From Chloroflexota bacterium (GTDB lineage: Bacteria > Chloroflexota > UBA6077), in NCBI GenBank assembly GCA_021806765.1, contig JAJZQR010000068.1, positions 1-22,066 on the forward strand: a stretch of DNA of 22,066 nt, in the 5' to 3' direction. Positions 7,368-15,300 of this stretch are shown here, piece after piece. Each line of letters opens with the position of its first letter. Position 1 is the first letter of the stretch. Made by a program: the position numbers and the translations under genes. Below the pieces are notes generated by a model. It saw nothing but the letters and a program-made list of their open reading frames with translations, did no database searches and was not told the DNA's origin.

Positions 7368-8276
7368 GTGGAACTGCTCAGAACACTCTTGTTCGTACCC
7401 GGCAACCGAACCAAAATGATCGAGAAGGCGAAAGGGGTCGATGCCGACGCCCTGATCTTCGACCTGGAGGACGCCGTTCCCCCGGCAGAGAAGGCTACCG
7501 CACGGCGGATGGTGCGAGAGGCCATAGACAGCGGCGACTACCGCCGCTTCAAGGTCTTCGTCCGGGTGAACGCCCTCACCACCAACCTGCTCCCCGAGGA
7601 CCTGGACGCCATCGTGTGCCCCAACCTCTTCGGCATCGTTCTACCCAAGACGGAGTACGCCGAAGGGGTCAACGAGGTCCACCTGATGCTGCTGGAGCGG
7701 GAGCGACGGCTGGGGCTTCCCGAGGGGCACACCAAGATCCTTCCCATCATCGAGACGGTACGAGGGGTGTTGAACGTCTCCCAGATCGCCGGCAGCCACG
7801 AGCGGCTAATCGGACTCTCCTTCGGGGCGGAGGACTTCGCCACCGACCTGGGGGTCGAGCGCTCTCGGGAGGGCACCGAGGGGCGCTATCCCCTGACCCA
7901 GGTCGCCCTCTACGCACGGCTGACGGACGTCACCGCCGTCGACAGCGTCTTCTCCGACGTCAACGACGACCAGGGGCTGGAGGAGAACGCCCGGCTGGCC
8001 AAGCAGCTGGGGTTCCGGGGCAAGTTCGTGATCCATCCGCGACAGATCGAGATGGTGAACCGGATCTTCACCCCGTCGGAGCGAGAGATCGAGTGGGCCC
8101 GGCAGGTGGTGGCCGCCTACGATGAGGCAGAAGCCCGGGGAGAGGCCTCGGTGGCCGTGAACGGCAAGATGGTGGACATCCCCATCGCCGAAAGGGCCAG
8201 GAGCCTGCTGGCCCTGGCGGAAGCCATCAGCCTTCAGCAATCAGCGGTCAGTTCGCAGAAAGAATCCGAAAGCTGA
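7368..8276 (+). CDS. CitE-like lyase (HpcH/HpaI aldolase / citrate lyase beta superfamily)
   Basis: A 302-aa metal-dependent lyase of the CitE/malyl-CoA lyase type, which cleaves or forms C-C bonds in short hydroxyacyl-CoA or related acids. Family marks are LLFVPGNR at the N-terminus, IFDLEDAVPPAEK (30-42), the substrate arginine in VRVN (R66), the metal ligands E129 (PIIETVRG) and D156 (GAEDFATDLG), and HPRQI (223-227). Start: GTG 7368 has GGGGGAG six bases upstream, whereas the open TTG at 7338 lacks a site. No citrate lyase alpha, gamma or accessory genes are near, so it is a stand-alone CitE-like enzyme. The last 15 residues (SLQQSAVSSQKESES) are not family sequence; they come from a heptad repeat array read in frame. 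Confidence 0.88.
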   Translation: MELLRTLLFVPGNRTKMIEKAKGVDADALIFDLEDAVPPAEKATARRMVREAIDSGDYRRFKVFVRVNALTTNLLPEDLDAIVCPNLFGIVLPKTEYAEGVNEVHLMLLERERRLGLPEGHTKILPIIETVRGVLNVSQIAGSHERLIGLSFGAEDFATDLGVERSREGTEGRYPLTQVALYARLTDVTAVDSVFSDVNDDQGLEENARLAKQLGFRGKFVIHPRQIEMVNRIFTPSEREIEWARQVVAAYDEAEARGEASVAVNGKMVDIPIAERARSLLALAEAISLQQSAVSSQKESES

Positions 8277-8369
8277 GTGCATCCCTGCTGGCGCTTGAGT
8301 GGTATAATGACTGCTACTGGAGCCATCAGTGGGGCCTCGAGCTGATGGCCGATAGCTGACGGCTGATAG
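8225..8369. repeat. Inverted heptad repeats (CAGNNNN / CTGANNN) flanking a promoter
   Basis: Four 7-mers beginning CAG run from 8228 to 8255 inside the 3' end of the CitE-like gene. Four 7-mers of the opposite sense (CTGATGG, CCGATAG, CTGACGG, CTGATAG) run from 8342 to 8369. The two arms are imperfect inverted copies. A further perfect 8-bp hairpin pairs 8322-8329 with 8342-8349. The loop between the arms contains the promoter of the next gene. Confidence 0.65.
8300..8308 (+). promoter_or_regulatory. Extended -10 promoter (TGGTATAAT) for the small membrane protein
   Basis: A consensus TATAAT at 8303-8308 is preceded by TGN (8300-8302), the extended -10 element, which can work without a -35 box. 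No good -35 hexamer is present at the right distance. The start would be near 8315, about 70 bases before ATG 8387. Confidence 0.5.
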
Positions 8370-8386
8370 CTACCAGGAAGGCAGAT

Positions 8387-8827
8387 ATGCCGAACGACAA
8401 GCACGACAAGTACGAAGACGAGATCCGCGACATCTTGAATAGGATGGATAACTTCATCCCGGAGGGGAGCGCGCGGAACGTGCCGCCCAAACAGCCGTCA
8501 CCACCCCCCTGGGATGGTTGGACAACCAACTTCAGACGCCGGCTCTACGGCTACAGCTCCAACTCCTTCCTGGTGGGATGGGTGTTGCTGGCCCTGGTTG
8601 CCGGCCTGATGCACAAGATCTACCCGCCCTTCGGGGCGCTGGCCGCCCTCGCCAGCGTGGGCTGCCTCCTGGCCGCCATCCTGCTGCCGATGATCTCGCG
8701 GTCATACGGCATGCCCGAGCGACGTTGGCGGGGTCAGGTCATCGACTACCGGCCCTCCAGGATCCGGCGGCCCTTCTCCTGGCGCTACGCCTGGTGGCGG
8801 ATCAAGAGCTTCTTCGGCTTCCGATGA
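8387..8827 (+). CDS. Small two-helix membrane protein, function unknown
   Basis: A 146-aa protein. The acidic N-terminal stretch YEDEIRDILNRMDNF (residues 9-23) could form an amphipathic helix and is followed by a Pro-rich link. Two hydrophobic helices come next, about 60-76 (FLVGWVLLALVAGLM) and 82-105, separated by a short turn. The C-terminus is strongly basic and aromatic (RRPFSWRYAWWRIKSFFGFR). This predicts an inner-membrane hairpin with both ends in the cytoplasm. AGGAAGG precedes the ATG at good spacing, and a promoter lies upstream, so the gene is credible. I do not recognise a named family. It converges on panB across a bidirectional palindrome. Confidence 0.75.
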   Translation: MPNDKHDKYEDEIRDILNRMDNFIPEGSARNVPPKQPSPPPWDGWTTNFRRRLYGYSSNSFLVGWVLLALVAGLMHKIYPPFGALAALASVGCLLAAILLPMISRSYGMPERRWRGQVIDYRPSRIRRPFSWRYAWWRIKSFFGFR

Positions 8828-8833
8828 GATTCA

Positions 8834-8871
8834 GGGGCGAAGCATTCCGCCGCAGCGGAATGCTTCGCCCC
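8834..8871. terminator. Perfect 17-bp palindromic hairpin, likely bidirectional terminator
   Basis: GGGGCGAAGCATTCCGC (8834-8850) pairs perfectly with 8855-8871 around a CGCA loop. It lies between two convergent genes, the membrane protein ending at 8827 and panB ending at 8886, so it can end transcription from both sides. It resembles a dispersed palindrome seen between genes in several bacterial groups; that comparison is from memory. Confidence 0.75.
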
Positions 8872-8885
8872 TACACGTCACCTAC

Positions 8886-9740
8886 CTACCCCACCTGCTT
8901 GAGGAAGTCCTGGAAGGCGTCCTCGCTGATCTTGAAGTCGTGCTTGCCGGCCTCGGGATAGGCCTTCTCCCGAACCTCCGTCACGAACTGGGTCAACGCG
9001 CTCTGGAGGGTCGGGGAGATGTTGCAGTACTGCTTCACGTGCTTCGGCAGGAAGGCCTCGAACATCCCGATCACGTCGTGATAGATCATGCAGTGGCCGT
9101 CGCAGCCGGCCCCGCTCCCGATGCTGATGGTGGGCACGCTCAGCCTCTGGGTGATGTACTCGGCCACCCTGGCAGGCACCAGCTCCAGCAGGATCGAGTA
9201 GGCGCCAGCATCTTCCAGGGCCAGGGCGTCGTCCAGCAACCTCTTCGCCGCATCCCCCGTCTTCGCCTGCACCTTGAAGCCCCCCTGCATACTGGCGCTC
9301 TGAGGGGTCAGCCCCAGGTGGCCCATCACCGGGATCCCGGACTCCACGATGGCCTTCACCCTGCCGGCCATGGCCCGGCCGCCCTCCAGCTTGATCCCGT
9401 CGCAGCCCGCCTCGCTCATGAAGCGGCCCGCATTCTCCACCGACTTCTCCACGCTGGGCTGGTAGCTCATGTAGGGCATGTCGCCGATCACGAAAGCGCG
9501 CTTGCAGGCCCTGGTGACGGCCCTGGCGAAGACGATCATCTCGTCCATGGTCACCGGCAGCGTGTTGGGATAGCCCAGCACCGTCATGCCCAGGGAGTCG
9601 CCCACCAGCACGATGTCCATGCCCGAGCGGTCCACCAGGAGGGCATTGGGGTAGTCGTAGCAGGTGATCATGGCGATCTTCTCGCCCTTGCGCTTCATCT
9701 CCACTACCTGGGATACCGTCACCTTGGATTGCTCAGCCAT
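8886..9740 (-). CDS. panB: 3-methyl-2-oxobutanoate hydroxymethyltransferase (ketopantoate synthase)
   Basis: PanB adds a hydroxymethyl group from methylene-tetrahydrofolate to alpha-ketoisovalerate, giving ketopantoate for pantothenate and CoA synthesis. The protein is 284 aa, a little longer than the usual 260-280. Conserved points are TCYDYPNA (27-34), VGDSLGM with metal ligand D48, GDMPY with D87, KLEGG with E119, MGHLGLTPQ (139-147) and the catalytic glutamate in LLELVPA (E186). The usual GIGAGP-CDGQ stretch reads GSGAGCDGHC (208-217). The start is ATG 9740 with AAGGAG upstream; the frame stays open beyond it. It lies 220 bases behind the YrdC-like gene on the same strand. No panC or panD is in view. 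A minus-strand TACAAT at 9851-9846 lacks a matching -35 box. Confidence 0.92.
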   Translation of the reverse strand: MAEQSKVTVSQVVEMKRKGEKIAMITCYDYPNALLVDRSGMDIVLVGDSLGMTVLGYPNTLPVTMDEMIVFARAVTRACKRAFVIGDMPYMSYQPSVEKSVENAGRFMSEAGCDGIKLEGGRAMAGRVKAIVESGIPVMGHLGLTPQSASMQGGFKVQAKTGDAAKRLLDDALALEDAGAYSILLELVPARVAEYITQRLSVPTISIGSGAGCDGHCMIYHDVIGMFEAFLPKHVKQYCNISPTLQSALTQFVTEVREKAYPEAGKHDFKISEDAFQDFLKQVG

Positions 9741-9960
9741 CGAACAACTCCTTTCACCATTCCGGCTGGTGTACCTGGTAATCTCGTCTCTGAGGTGGAA
9801 CTTGTATGAGGTGGGTCGAGCCAATTCACGGTCGACCCGCAGGCTATTGTACGCCATGATGGCAAGATCAGCATCGGGTGAGAGAGGGGGTTGGACAAGA
9901 GCCGCAGGCGGGCCAGACCCGGGGAAAGGGGCTGGACTTGCCGAGGGAGACATGGGAGGC

Positions 9961-10890
9961 TCAGAACAGCTGAAACATCGCCTTGAGACGCCAGCGCCGA
10001 ATTCGCCTGGCGCATTCCTCCACCTCGGCATCCAGGTCTCGCTCTGGCGGTCCTTGTCTCGCGGCCACCCTGGCGCTCCCGGCATCCGCAACTGGGAAAC
10101 CGGTCCGCCTGGTGAAACCCGCGGCGGAGAGGCTACCGCGACGCTTCATCGCCCACACCGGCTCCTCTCCCTCTAACGGAGCCACGAACTGGGAATGGGA
10201 ACTGGCGATACCCACAGGCTCGACCACAGGATCTTCGATGACGATGTCGTACTTGCCGATGGCTCGACTCTTCAGGTAGGCCAGCAGATCCTTCGTGTTG
10301 AAGGGGGGCAGCTGCCCGGGATCGTTCAGAGAAGAGACTCCCAGCTGCACCTCCCGGTTCAGACCCTTCACTTCCCGCACCAACCTCACCAGGGCCGGAT
10401 CGTCGATCCAGAAGAAGCAAGCGGTGGGAACCGGTGTATGGGGAGCAACGTCGGGGTCGAAGGGAGGCGTCACCACGGCTTCAGATAGGGTGTCGCCATC
10501 CACCCTGGTGGGGAATATCAGGTGAAAAGGGACGATCCCTCTCCAGACCTTTCTCAAAGCTGCTGGATCTCGAAGATAACGGTAGGCCGGGTGAACCTTC
10601 TGCCAGTCCACGTGTCTGACCACATCTTCCGGCGATTCCAGCAGGGGGATCTTGGACCCGGGCGCGCGCCCCTGCTTCAGACTCCAGAACTTCTGAAAGT
10701 GGCTGCCCCTATCGACGCGACCGCAGACACCCGAGACCCCCCACCCATGGAAGGCCACCGGTGCATCGCCCAACAACGTGTCCACCACCAGCCGCAAATG
10801 GCGACGATCCCGAAAGGACAGCACAGAGACCAGCTTGATGGTCCCATCCTCCATCTGGATCTTCTCGATTCGCGTCGTTTTTCCGCTCAT
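9961..10890 (-). CDS. Divergent YrdC/Sua5-like domain protein
   Basis: A 309-aa protein that appears to be a remote YrdC/Sua5 relative, the fold that makes threonylcarbamoyl-AMP in TsaC/Sua5 and acts on carbamoyl-AMP in HypF. Matches seen by eye are KFWSLKQGRAPGSKIPLL (67-84) against the family's lysine-arginine loop, VWRGIVPFHLIF (115-126) against the PGP-T strand, and GVSSLNDPGQLPPFNTKDLL (184-203) against the SAN-SGEPSPT motif. The KxR pair is loosened to KxxR and SAN becomes SLN, so it is unlikely to be the housekeeping tRNA enzyme. The ATG at 10890 overlaps the LeuA-like stop as ATGA, showing translational coupling; a GTG at 10899 is the alternative. The C-terminal tail, from about 250, is basic and unassigned. 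Confidence 0.6.
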   Translation of the reverse strand: MSGKTTRIEKIQMEDGTIKLVSVLSFRDRRHLRLVVDTLLGDAPVAFHGWGVSGVCGRVDRGSHFQKFWSLKQGRAPGSKIPLLESPEDVVRHVDWQKVHPAYRYLRDPAALRKVWRGIVPFHLIFPTRVDGDTLSEAVVTPPFDPDVAPHTPVPTACFFWIDDPALVRLVREVKGLNREVQLGVSSLNDPGQLPPFNTKDLLAYLKSRAIGKYDIVIEDPVVEPVGIASSHSQFVAPLEGEEPVWAMKRRGSLSAAGFTRRTGFPVADAGSARVAARQGPPERDLDAEVEECARRIRRWRLKAMFQLF

Positions 10891-12203
10891 TGGTCGCACC
10901 GTGTCGTATCCGCCCTTGAGTCGAGGCAGGGGATAGCAGATCTGGCGCCCTGCAAGCTGTTGGCTATGTTGACCAGATCGGCTTCAGACAGCAGACGGTT
11001 CATCTCCGTGGCCGCCGCCAGGGCCTTCTCCACCAGTTCGTCGGAGCAGGGTATGCCGAGCTTCCGGGCGACCCACTCGACGTTGGCACGGCCGGACAGC
11101 GGTCCGATCCTCACATCAGCCTCCCGGTCGAACCACCGCTGATCTACCACCGAGTAAGGCGATCCCGCATCGATGCCCAGGCGCCTTGCCTTGAGCATGG
11201 CAGCAGCATGGACCCCAGATGCCGTCATTCCCACCTTCCGGCCGATGCCCGGACAATTCCCGGGAAGAGGGACCTCAAACACCGTGGAGCCGTACTCGCT
11301 CAGGGCCGGAAGGCTGCTGATATCCTGCCGCCTTGGATCCCCGGCAACCTTGAGGTTCAGCAGGAGAGCTTCCAGTGGCGTGTTCCCCGCCCTCTCTCCG
11401 ATGCCGAGGACGGTCCCATGAACCCGAGTTGCTCCCGCCTCCAGAGCCGCCAGGGCGTTCACCACGGAGAGGCCGCGGTCATCGTGGCCGTGCCAGTCGA
11501 TGTCGATGCCCGGAAACCCGGTCAGGACGTTTTCCCGGAAGAAGTCAACGAGAGCGACGACGCTACGTGGAGTAGCGGCACCGCTGGTGTCGGCTATGCA
11601 GACCCTCTTCCCTCCGCATTCCAGACCTGTGCGGAATATCCGCCGGATAACCTCCGGCTCCGTCTCGGTGGTGTGCTCCGTTGCGATGGTAGGTTTCAGT
11701 CCCTCCCGGACGGCGAGGGTCACGCTCTCCTCCATCCAGGTAATCATGTTGTCGACCTGCCAGCCCTCCACCCACCGCCTGACAGGGCTTGACCCGACGA
11801 AAACGATGACTTCGATGGACCTGCCGCTCCGCTGTGCCAGTTCCGCGGCAGCCCTGATGTCCACCTCCAACGTCCGAGCCAGGCACACCGCCTGTACGTC
11901 CGGCGGCAGTTCCCTCGCCAGCCGGATGGCATCTCTGAGGTGTTGCCCTCTCGCGATGGGAATGGCAATGTCGAAGGCGTCGACGCCTACCTCCAACAGT
12001 CGGTGGAGGAGTTGCATCTTCTCGTCGAAGGTAGGATGACGGATTTCCGCGTCTTGCAGTCCGTCACGGAGAGAGGTATCAAGAACCTCTATAGTGCGCT
12101 GGGAGAAGTCGTAGTCGCCCCAGTTGTAGTTGTTCGGTCCGACTGGAATCACGGCCTGCTCCAAGATCCGGCTCGCGTCCCTCCAGATGGCCGCCGTTCC
12201 CAT
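10887..12203 (-). CDS. LeuA/homocitrate synthase-like DRE-TIM metallolyase
   Basis: A 438-aa enzyme of the isopropylmalate/homocitrate synthase group (HMGL-like), which condenses an acyl-CoA with a 2-oxo acid or runs a related aldol reaction. Seen are the N-terminal metal and catalytic motif LDTSLRDGLQ (R46, D47), the metal histidines in WHGHDDRGLSVVNAL (H238, H240), the Gly-rich GIGERAGN (267-274), and behind the barrel DVRIGPLSGRANVEWVARKLGI, a region typical of synthases with a trailing helical domain. The LeuA regulatory domain is missing. It is not in a leucine operon: no leuB, leuC or leuD is near, and the next gene is a YrdC-like protein coupled by a 4-base overlap. No start codon exists in frame further upstream. 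The acids used cannot be told. Confidence 0.85.
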   Translation of the reverse strand: MGTAAIWRDASRILEQAVIPVGPNNYNWGDYDFSQRTIEVLDTSLRDGLQDAEIRHPTFDEKMQLLHRLLEVGVDAFDIAIPIARGQHLRDAIRLARELPPDVQAVCLARTLEVDIRAAAELAQRSGRSIEVIVFVGSSPVRRWVEGWQVDNMITWMEESVTLAVREGLKPTIATEHTTETEPEVIRRIFRTGLECGGKRVCIADTSGAATPRSVVALVDFFRENVLTGFPGIDIDWHGHDDRGLSVVNALAALEAGATRVHGTVLGIGERAGNTPLEALLLNLKVAGDPRRQDISSLPALSEYGSTVFEVPLPGNCPGIGRKVGMTASGVHAAAMLKARRLGIDAGSPYSVVDQRWFDREADVRIGPLSGRANVEWVARKLGIPCSDELVEKALAAATEMNRLLSEADLVNIANSLQGARSAIPCLDSRADTTRCDQ

Positions 12204-12275
12204 CCACCGCAGCAGGATGCGATGGTCGTCACCGATTGCGGTCCACCAGCCAGCTGAGATGCTGCAAGAGGGAGA

Positions 12276-12347
12276 GGAGGTGAGGATCCAGGTGGACCCT
12301 AACGGGTACCTTCCTGGATGCGAAGCGCAGCCTGGTTGTGCACCTCC
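12276..12347 (-). promoter_or_regulatory. Structured 5' leader of the LeuA-like gene
   Basis: The untranslated stretch can fold as nested stems: GGAGGTG/CACCTCC (12276-12282 with 12341-12347), ATCCAGG/CCTGGAT (12286-12292 with 12313-12319), and ACCC-TAAC-GGGT (12296-12307). It lies between the candidate promoter and the ATG at 12203. It could be an attenuator or another RNA switch. No known riboswitch or T-box consensus is evident to me. Confidence 0.35.
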
Positions 12348-12354
12348 TTCGCAT

Positions 12355-12363
12355 ATTATATCA
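12355..12363 (-). promoter_or_regulatory. Extended -10 promoter (TGATATAAT) for the LeuA-like/YrdC-like pair
   Basis: On the minus strand a perfect TATAAT (12360-12355) is preceded by TGA (12363-12361), an extended -10 element in a locally AT-rich island just behind the kinase stop. The -35 region (TGGCTA at 12383-12378) is weak. The start would be near 12349, leaving a leader of about 145 bases. Confidence 0.5.
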
Positions 12364-12376
12364 ATATTAGTACTGA

Positions 12377-15300
12377 TTAGCCATTTATTGCTGGCTTTTT
12401 CCGCTGCGCCACGGGCAGGGTGAACCGGAAGGTGGTGCTCTTCCCCATCTCGCTCTCCACCCAGATCCTCCCCCCGTGGGCCTCCACCAGCCCCTTGGTG
12501 ATGTACAGCCCCAGCCCCAGGCCGGGCACCTTCCCCTTAGCAGCGGTCCGGGTCCGCCGGAAGCGGGTGAAGATGGCCTCCTGCTCCTCGGGTGCGATCC
12601 CCTGGCCCCGGTTGGTGATCGATGCCATGACCTCTTCCGGCCGGGGTTCCACCTCCACCAGGATCTCCGTCTCGGGAAAAGAGTACTTGGCCGCGTTGGA
12701 GAGGAGGTTCACCAGCACCTGCTCCAGGCGGGCCGGGTCGGCCTCCAGGGGCGGCACCTCGCCGCGGATCTCCACCCTGACCGGATGCCCCTTGGTGGTC
12801 TCCACGCTCCTCTCCACCACCTCCTGAACCAGCCTGGGCAGCTCAACGGCCTCCTTGGCCAGAACCAGCCGGCTGGCCTCGATGCGGGAGGCGTCCAGCA
12901 GGTCGGCTACCATCTTCTCCAGCCGTCTCGCGCTGGTCAGGATGCTGAGCACCGCCTTCTGTTCCTGGGGTTGTCCGTGCTGCCCCGGCTGCAGTCGCTG
13001 CAGCAGGCCGGCGAAGCCGGTGATGACGGTGAGGGGGGAGCGGAGATCGTGGGCTATCACGGAGATGAACTCCTCTCGAGCCCGCTCCAGCTCTCGAATG
13101 GGTGTGATGTCCCGGTAGATGCTCATGGCCAGCCTCACCTTGCCGTCCTCGCCCCGTACCAGGCTGGTGCTGAAGAGCAGATTAACTCTCTTGCCGTCGG
13201 GACGGAGCAGTACCATCTCCTGGCCGCTGACGACCTCTCCCCGTAGGGCTCGGGCCGTGGGCCACTGACGGAAGGGCACCGGTCGATCATCGGGGGATCG
13301 AAATTCCATCCGCTCCGAGTACTCCTCCAGGCGGCGTCCCTGCCAGTCGGTCCCGATGCCCAGGATCTCGCCTCCCGCCCGATTGATCCGCACTATCCGT
13401 CCCTCGCCATCCACCAGGGTGATCCCCTCGCTCACTCCCTCGATCACCGCGTCCAGCTCGCTGCGGCGCTGCTCGTGTTCCCTGGCCAACTCCTGTTCCC
13501 GCATGGCAGAGACCACCAGCCGGTTGTTGGCCTCCTGTATCCTCCTGGTGGCTTCCTCCAGTCGCTGCTGGGCCTCTTTGAGGAGGGTGATGTCCTGGAT
13601 GGCGGCGACGGCCCCGATCACCTGACCCTCCTCGCCCTTGAGGGTCATGGTGTGTACCAGGGTGTGGACCTTCCGGCCCGAGGGTTGCACGACCACCATC
13701 TCCTCCCCCGCCAGGGCTTTGCCCCGCAGGAGGGTGCGAGCGATTGGGTCCTCCCCCGGGGGGTACAGCTCGCCGTTCGGCCGGTGGAGGCCATACTTCT
13801 CGGGCCACCGTTCGATGGGAGCGTCGCTGGGGAGCCTGCCGACTATCCTCTGGCCCATCCGGTTGACCAGGGAGATGGGCCCCCTGGGCGCCTCGGCTAC
13901 CACCACCCCAACCGGGACGGTGTCGAGGATCGTCTGCAGCCGCACCCTCTCCCGCCGGACCTGCTCGAAGAGAAGGGCGTTGTCGATGGTGGTCCCGGCC
14001 CTGCCGGCCACATCCATGGCCAGGGTGAGATCCTCCTGGGTGAAACGGCGTTCCTCACTGAGACTGAGGCTGGCGAGAACGCCGATAGCACGCCCACGGG
14101 CCAGGAGGGGGATGGCCATGAGGGAGACCGCGCCCAGTTGGATCAGTCCCAGACGCAGCCCCTCCTCCATTTGATCGAAGGAGGTCAGATCCGAGATGAG
14201 GATCGCCGTTCCGGTTTCGGCCACGGGGAGCAATAGGTTGGGGGTAACCCAGTCGTCGTGTTTCTTGAACAGGTCGAGCAGCGGCTCGTAGAGAGCGGAG
14301 TCCCGGGTGAAGGCGTTCATCACGCTGCACTGTTGCTGCTCCCTGGGCAGCAGACACACCCAACTGGACTCGCCCAACACCTCTGTCACCCTCTCCGCCA
14401 GCAGCTGCACTATCCTCTGGACGTCCAGGGCTGAGGAAAGGGCTGTCCCTATCTCGCTCAGGAATCGTAGCCTGCCCTGCTCTCGCTGCAGAGTTGCGGC
14501 CATGTGGTTGAAGGTCTCGGCGGTGGTCTCCAGTTCATCCCCGGTCCGCAACTCGGCTCGCTGCTCCAGATCGCCTCGGCCGAAGGCGGCCATGGTTCGG
14601 GTGAGGTGGCTCAGCGGGTTGGTGATGGCGTAGGACGACCACCAGGCCAGCACCACACCGAAGAGGATTATGCCCAGGTAGATGGCTATCCTGGAGGCGA
14701 TCGCCTGCCTCGAGACCGACTGGTAGGTGGATTCTGCGATGGAGACCCCGGCGACCCAGCCGTACTTGGGGGTTCGCGATGCCGTTACCAGCCGGGGACC
14801 GCTTTCGGGCGTCTTGTCGACGACACCGGCGAACTGCCTACGGGAGAACGCCTGCTGGACCGGTTGGTACCAGGAGAAGTCCCGCTGCTCCCAGGTCAGG
14901 TTGGGATTGGCGGTGTAGAAGGCCACCCTGCCCGTCTGATCGGTGGCCCAGGCCACCTGAGCGGGGTCGAGTTGGATGCCCTGGAGGCTCTCAGCCATCA
15001 CGCTGAAGTCGATCAGAACGGTGATGACCCCGATGGGGCGGCCGGTGCGGTCCTTGATGGGAACGGCCACGGCCGACGTGGGCTGACCGCCGGTGCGGGA
15101 GATGATCACCCCCGACACGGCCGGTTGTCCCGTCGCCATGGCTCGCTGGAAGTGCTCCCGGTCGGCGATGGTGGGCCGGGGCTCGCCGGGGGGGATGGGG
15201 TTGGAGGAGCCCACGTTCTGTCCGGAGGCATCCCAGGCGTTGATGTTCTGGTACTGGGGGAACACCGAGAGGTAGCGGGCCAGATAGGGATCGAGGCGGG

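Noticed and set aside
9741..9960. Gene or clear promoter in the 220-base gap before panB
   Set aside because: No frame has a start with homology. TACAAT on the minus strand at 9851-9846 has no matching -35 box.
12276..12350. T-box riboswitch or leader-peptide attenuator before the LeuA-like gene
   Set aside because: No T-box consensus and no run of regulatory codons; the only short frame starts at a GTG that abuts its own GGAG.
12229..12354. 41-aa minus-strand frame in the LeuA-like leader with a loose ribbon-helix-helix look
   Set aside because: Its ATG is immediately next to the -10 box, upstream of the expected transcript start, and has no ribosome site.
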